From assembly GCA_945639195.1 (NCBI GenBank), contig CALZEE010000003.1, positions 186,001-250,000 of the forward strand: a stretch of 64,000 bases of DNA, given 5' to 3'. Under the pieces are notes generated by a model, which was not told the origin of the DNA, did no database searches, and was given only the letters and a program-made list of their open reading frames with translations. This document shows, piece after piece, positions 62,801 to 64,000 of the stretch. How positions within the stretch are numbered: position 1 is the first letter of the stretch; every line of letters begins with the position of its first letter. The stretch comes from an uncultured Ignatzschineria sp. (GTDB lineage: Bacteria; Pseudomonadota; Gammaproteobacteria; Cardiobacteriales; Wohlfahrtiimonadaceae). The translations under genes were made by a program, and so were the position numbers.

Positions 62801-64000
62801 TTAGCCAAAATAGTAATAAGAGAGCGCAAGACAAGTAATAATCCCCACAAATACTGGCACTGAAGTACGCTTCACAATCGTCAATGGATTCACTTTTAGC
62901 ACGGATGCAACGATAATAATCACTGCCGCAACCGGAGATGCCGAACGAATAAGATTAGCCGTTAACTGCATAGGCAATGCCACTAATACCGTATCAACAT
63001 TCATCTGCGTCGTTATTTCTGGAATGATTTTGATAAAGGAGTGGAATACCGCGATGCCACTTCCACTTAAGAAACCAATGAGCCCCGCCATTCCTGAGAA
63101 GAAGAACATTAAAATCGGTCCCGCTCCCTCCACATCATTAAGACTATCTGTCAGCATTGTTATTATCCCGATCGCTTTTAAACTCTCTACAAATAACCCC
63201 GCTGCAATAATAAGCGAAACAACCTGGAAGAAACCTTGCCCCATCCCCTCAAAAAAGAGATTAAAATCCTTGATACTCTGCTTAAAATCACGCTTGCGGA
63301 TAAGTTCCACAAAAATCGGGATGAGCATAGAGATTAACGTGATTTCTGGTAAGCCCATTTTTAAGCTTCCTCGCCCTGTTTTAGGATCAATGAAACCCAG
63401 ATTAAAAAGCAACAATAAAAGAATAGGAAGAATGGGGAAAACCGCATACCAAAGCGGTGCCGTAACTTTTTTATCTCCGGCAATAATAGCCTCTGGGACA
63501 TAAGGTACATGCATTGTACCCGCTCGCTTATCAAGATATCGCTGCCACAAGAGATGGGTAACTGCCATGATTAAGAGCGCGGGGATAGAGACTTTTGCAT
63601 GATACGTCAAAACATACTCTAAAGAGCTAATCCCTAAATGTTGCGCCACCACAACATTATCCGAACCCAATGGCGTCGGTGTAATCGTTGCCGTTGTGGC
63701 AATGACGGCGCCTGCAGTTAACGGTGACATCCCTGCTGTTCTCAGTGCAGGATAGAGTGTTGCCATTAACAAAATCGCCAAGCCGGCTGCACTTGGTAGA
63801 ACCATCTGCAAAGCATTACCTAATAGAAAAACAATTGGAACGAGAATATAGACAGATTTTATTTTTTTAATCGGCTTCGATAATACAAGAACCATCGCAT
63901 CATTGGCGCCAATATGATTCATATAGGCAGCAAAACCAAAGAGCATCATAATGGTGAGCCCTACAATGCCCATCTGCATTTTGAATGCATCCACCGCTTT
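62801..64000 (-). CDS. C4-dicarboxylate transporter, DcuC family (partial, 5' end beyond window)
   Basis: A polytopic membrane protein of which the C-terminal 399 codons are visible. The frame continues through the window edge, so the GTG at 63994 is probably internal. Family segments are GFAAYMNHIGANDAMV, PSAAGLAILLMATLYPAL, ATTATITPTPLGSDNVV and GLIGFLSGSGIAVFHSF. DcuC proteins (about 460 residues) exchange or export succinate, fumarate and malate in the inner membrane. About eight to nine membrane helices are present here. The predicted role follows the family. Confidence 0.88.
   Translation of the reverse strand, partial: KAVDAFKMQMGIVGLTIMMLFGFAAYMNHIGANDAMVLVLSKPIKKIKSVYILVPIVFLLGNALQMVLPSAAGLAILLMATLYPALRTAGMSPLTAGAVIATTATITPTPLGSDNVVVAQHLGISSLEYVLTYHAKVSIPALLIMAVTHLLWQRYLDKRAGTMHVPYVPEAIIAGDKKVTAPLWYAVFPILPILLLLLFNLGFIDPKTGRGSLKMGLPEITLISMLIPIFVELIRKRDFKQSIKDFNLFFEGMGQGFFQVVSLIIAAGLFVESLKAIGIITMLTDSLNDVEGAGPILMFFFSGMAGLIGFLSGSGIAVFHSFIKIIPEITTQMNVDTVLVALPMQLTANLIRSASPVAAVIIIVASVLKVNPLTIVKRTSVPVFVGIITCLALSYYYFG

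Overview
This 64 kb window is chromosomal DNA of a Gram-negative gammaproteobacterium with low-to-moderate GC (about 40-43% by eye). Evidence includes the mreBCD-mrdAB-mltB-rlpA-dacA wall cluster, secG followed by tRNA-Leu(GAG), cmoAB, tatAB, rsuA, MlaA and RlpA lipoproteins, and an accD-folC-SPOR-cvpA cluster. Together with the SufU/DUF59 pair this fits Cardiobacteriales-type genomes (Ignatzschineria/Wohlfahrtiimonas-like). That placement is an inference from gene content only.

Layout. 1-2.6 kb (minus strand): the start of a GspF/PilC-type secretion gene cut by the window edge, two near-identical tRNA-Leu(GAG) genes, secG and tpiA. 2.7-11.8 kb (plus): an unbroken elongation and peptidoglycan operon, mreB-mreC-mreD-mrdA-rodA-mltB-rlpA-dacA, with many genes overlapping or abutting. 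11.9-13.5 kb: pckA. 13.5-15.2 kb: a DJ-1/PfpI gene flanked on both sides by copies of an undescribed ~203-bp GCCGG-rich repeat. 15.2-19.1 kb (minus): an RsmC-like methyltransferase, rsuA and a GspE/PilB ATPase with a long acidic linker. 19.4-22.8 kb: ybeZ, ybeY, a small lipoprotein, a small membrane peptide behind a repeat-rich promoter, and a membrane protein. 23-26 kb (minus): tatA-tatB and cmoA-cmoB. 26.4-32.7 kb (plus): gpmI, a PDZ/S41 protease and uvrA. 32.8-34 kb (minus): sufU and sufT. 34.3-42.3 kb (plus): accD, folC, a SPOR protein, cvpA, ubiG, a YciK-like reductase and a pair of M16 peptidase genes. 42.9-55.6 kb (plus): a DUF4282 protein, yoaA, plsY, rluB with a ~430-residue repetitive tail, a YadGH-type ABC exporter, mlaA, rsmE, gshB, an M42 peptidase and yicC.

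55.7-60.1 kb is the most accessory-looking stretch. It has tRNA-Arg(CCG), tRNA-fMet, an orphan S24/HTH repressor with its own palindromic operator, an unknown small gene behind an ATTACA repeat array, a frameshifted DUF4139 gene and a Dabb protein. It ends at a decayed, inverted copy of the 3' half of the same tRNA-Arg. 60.2-64 kb holds an adenosine deaminase family gene, an MBL-fold hydrolase and the 3' part of a DcuC-type transporter running off the window.

Most of the window is core housekeeping. No CRISPR array, insertion sequence, intact prophage or defence island is visible. The most unusual signals are the ~203-bp repeat family, strong over-representation of CCGGCA/TGCCGG, the RluB repeat tail, the tRNA-Arg fragment bounding the 56-60 kb stretch, and two promoter regions with multiple operator-like repeats.
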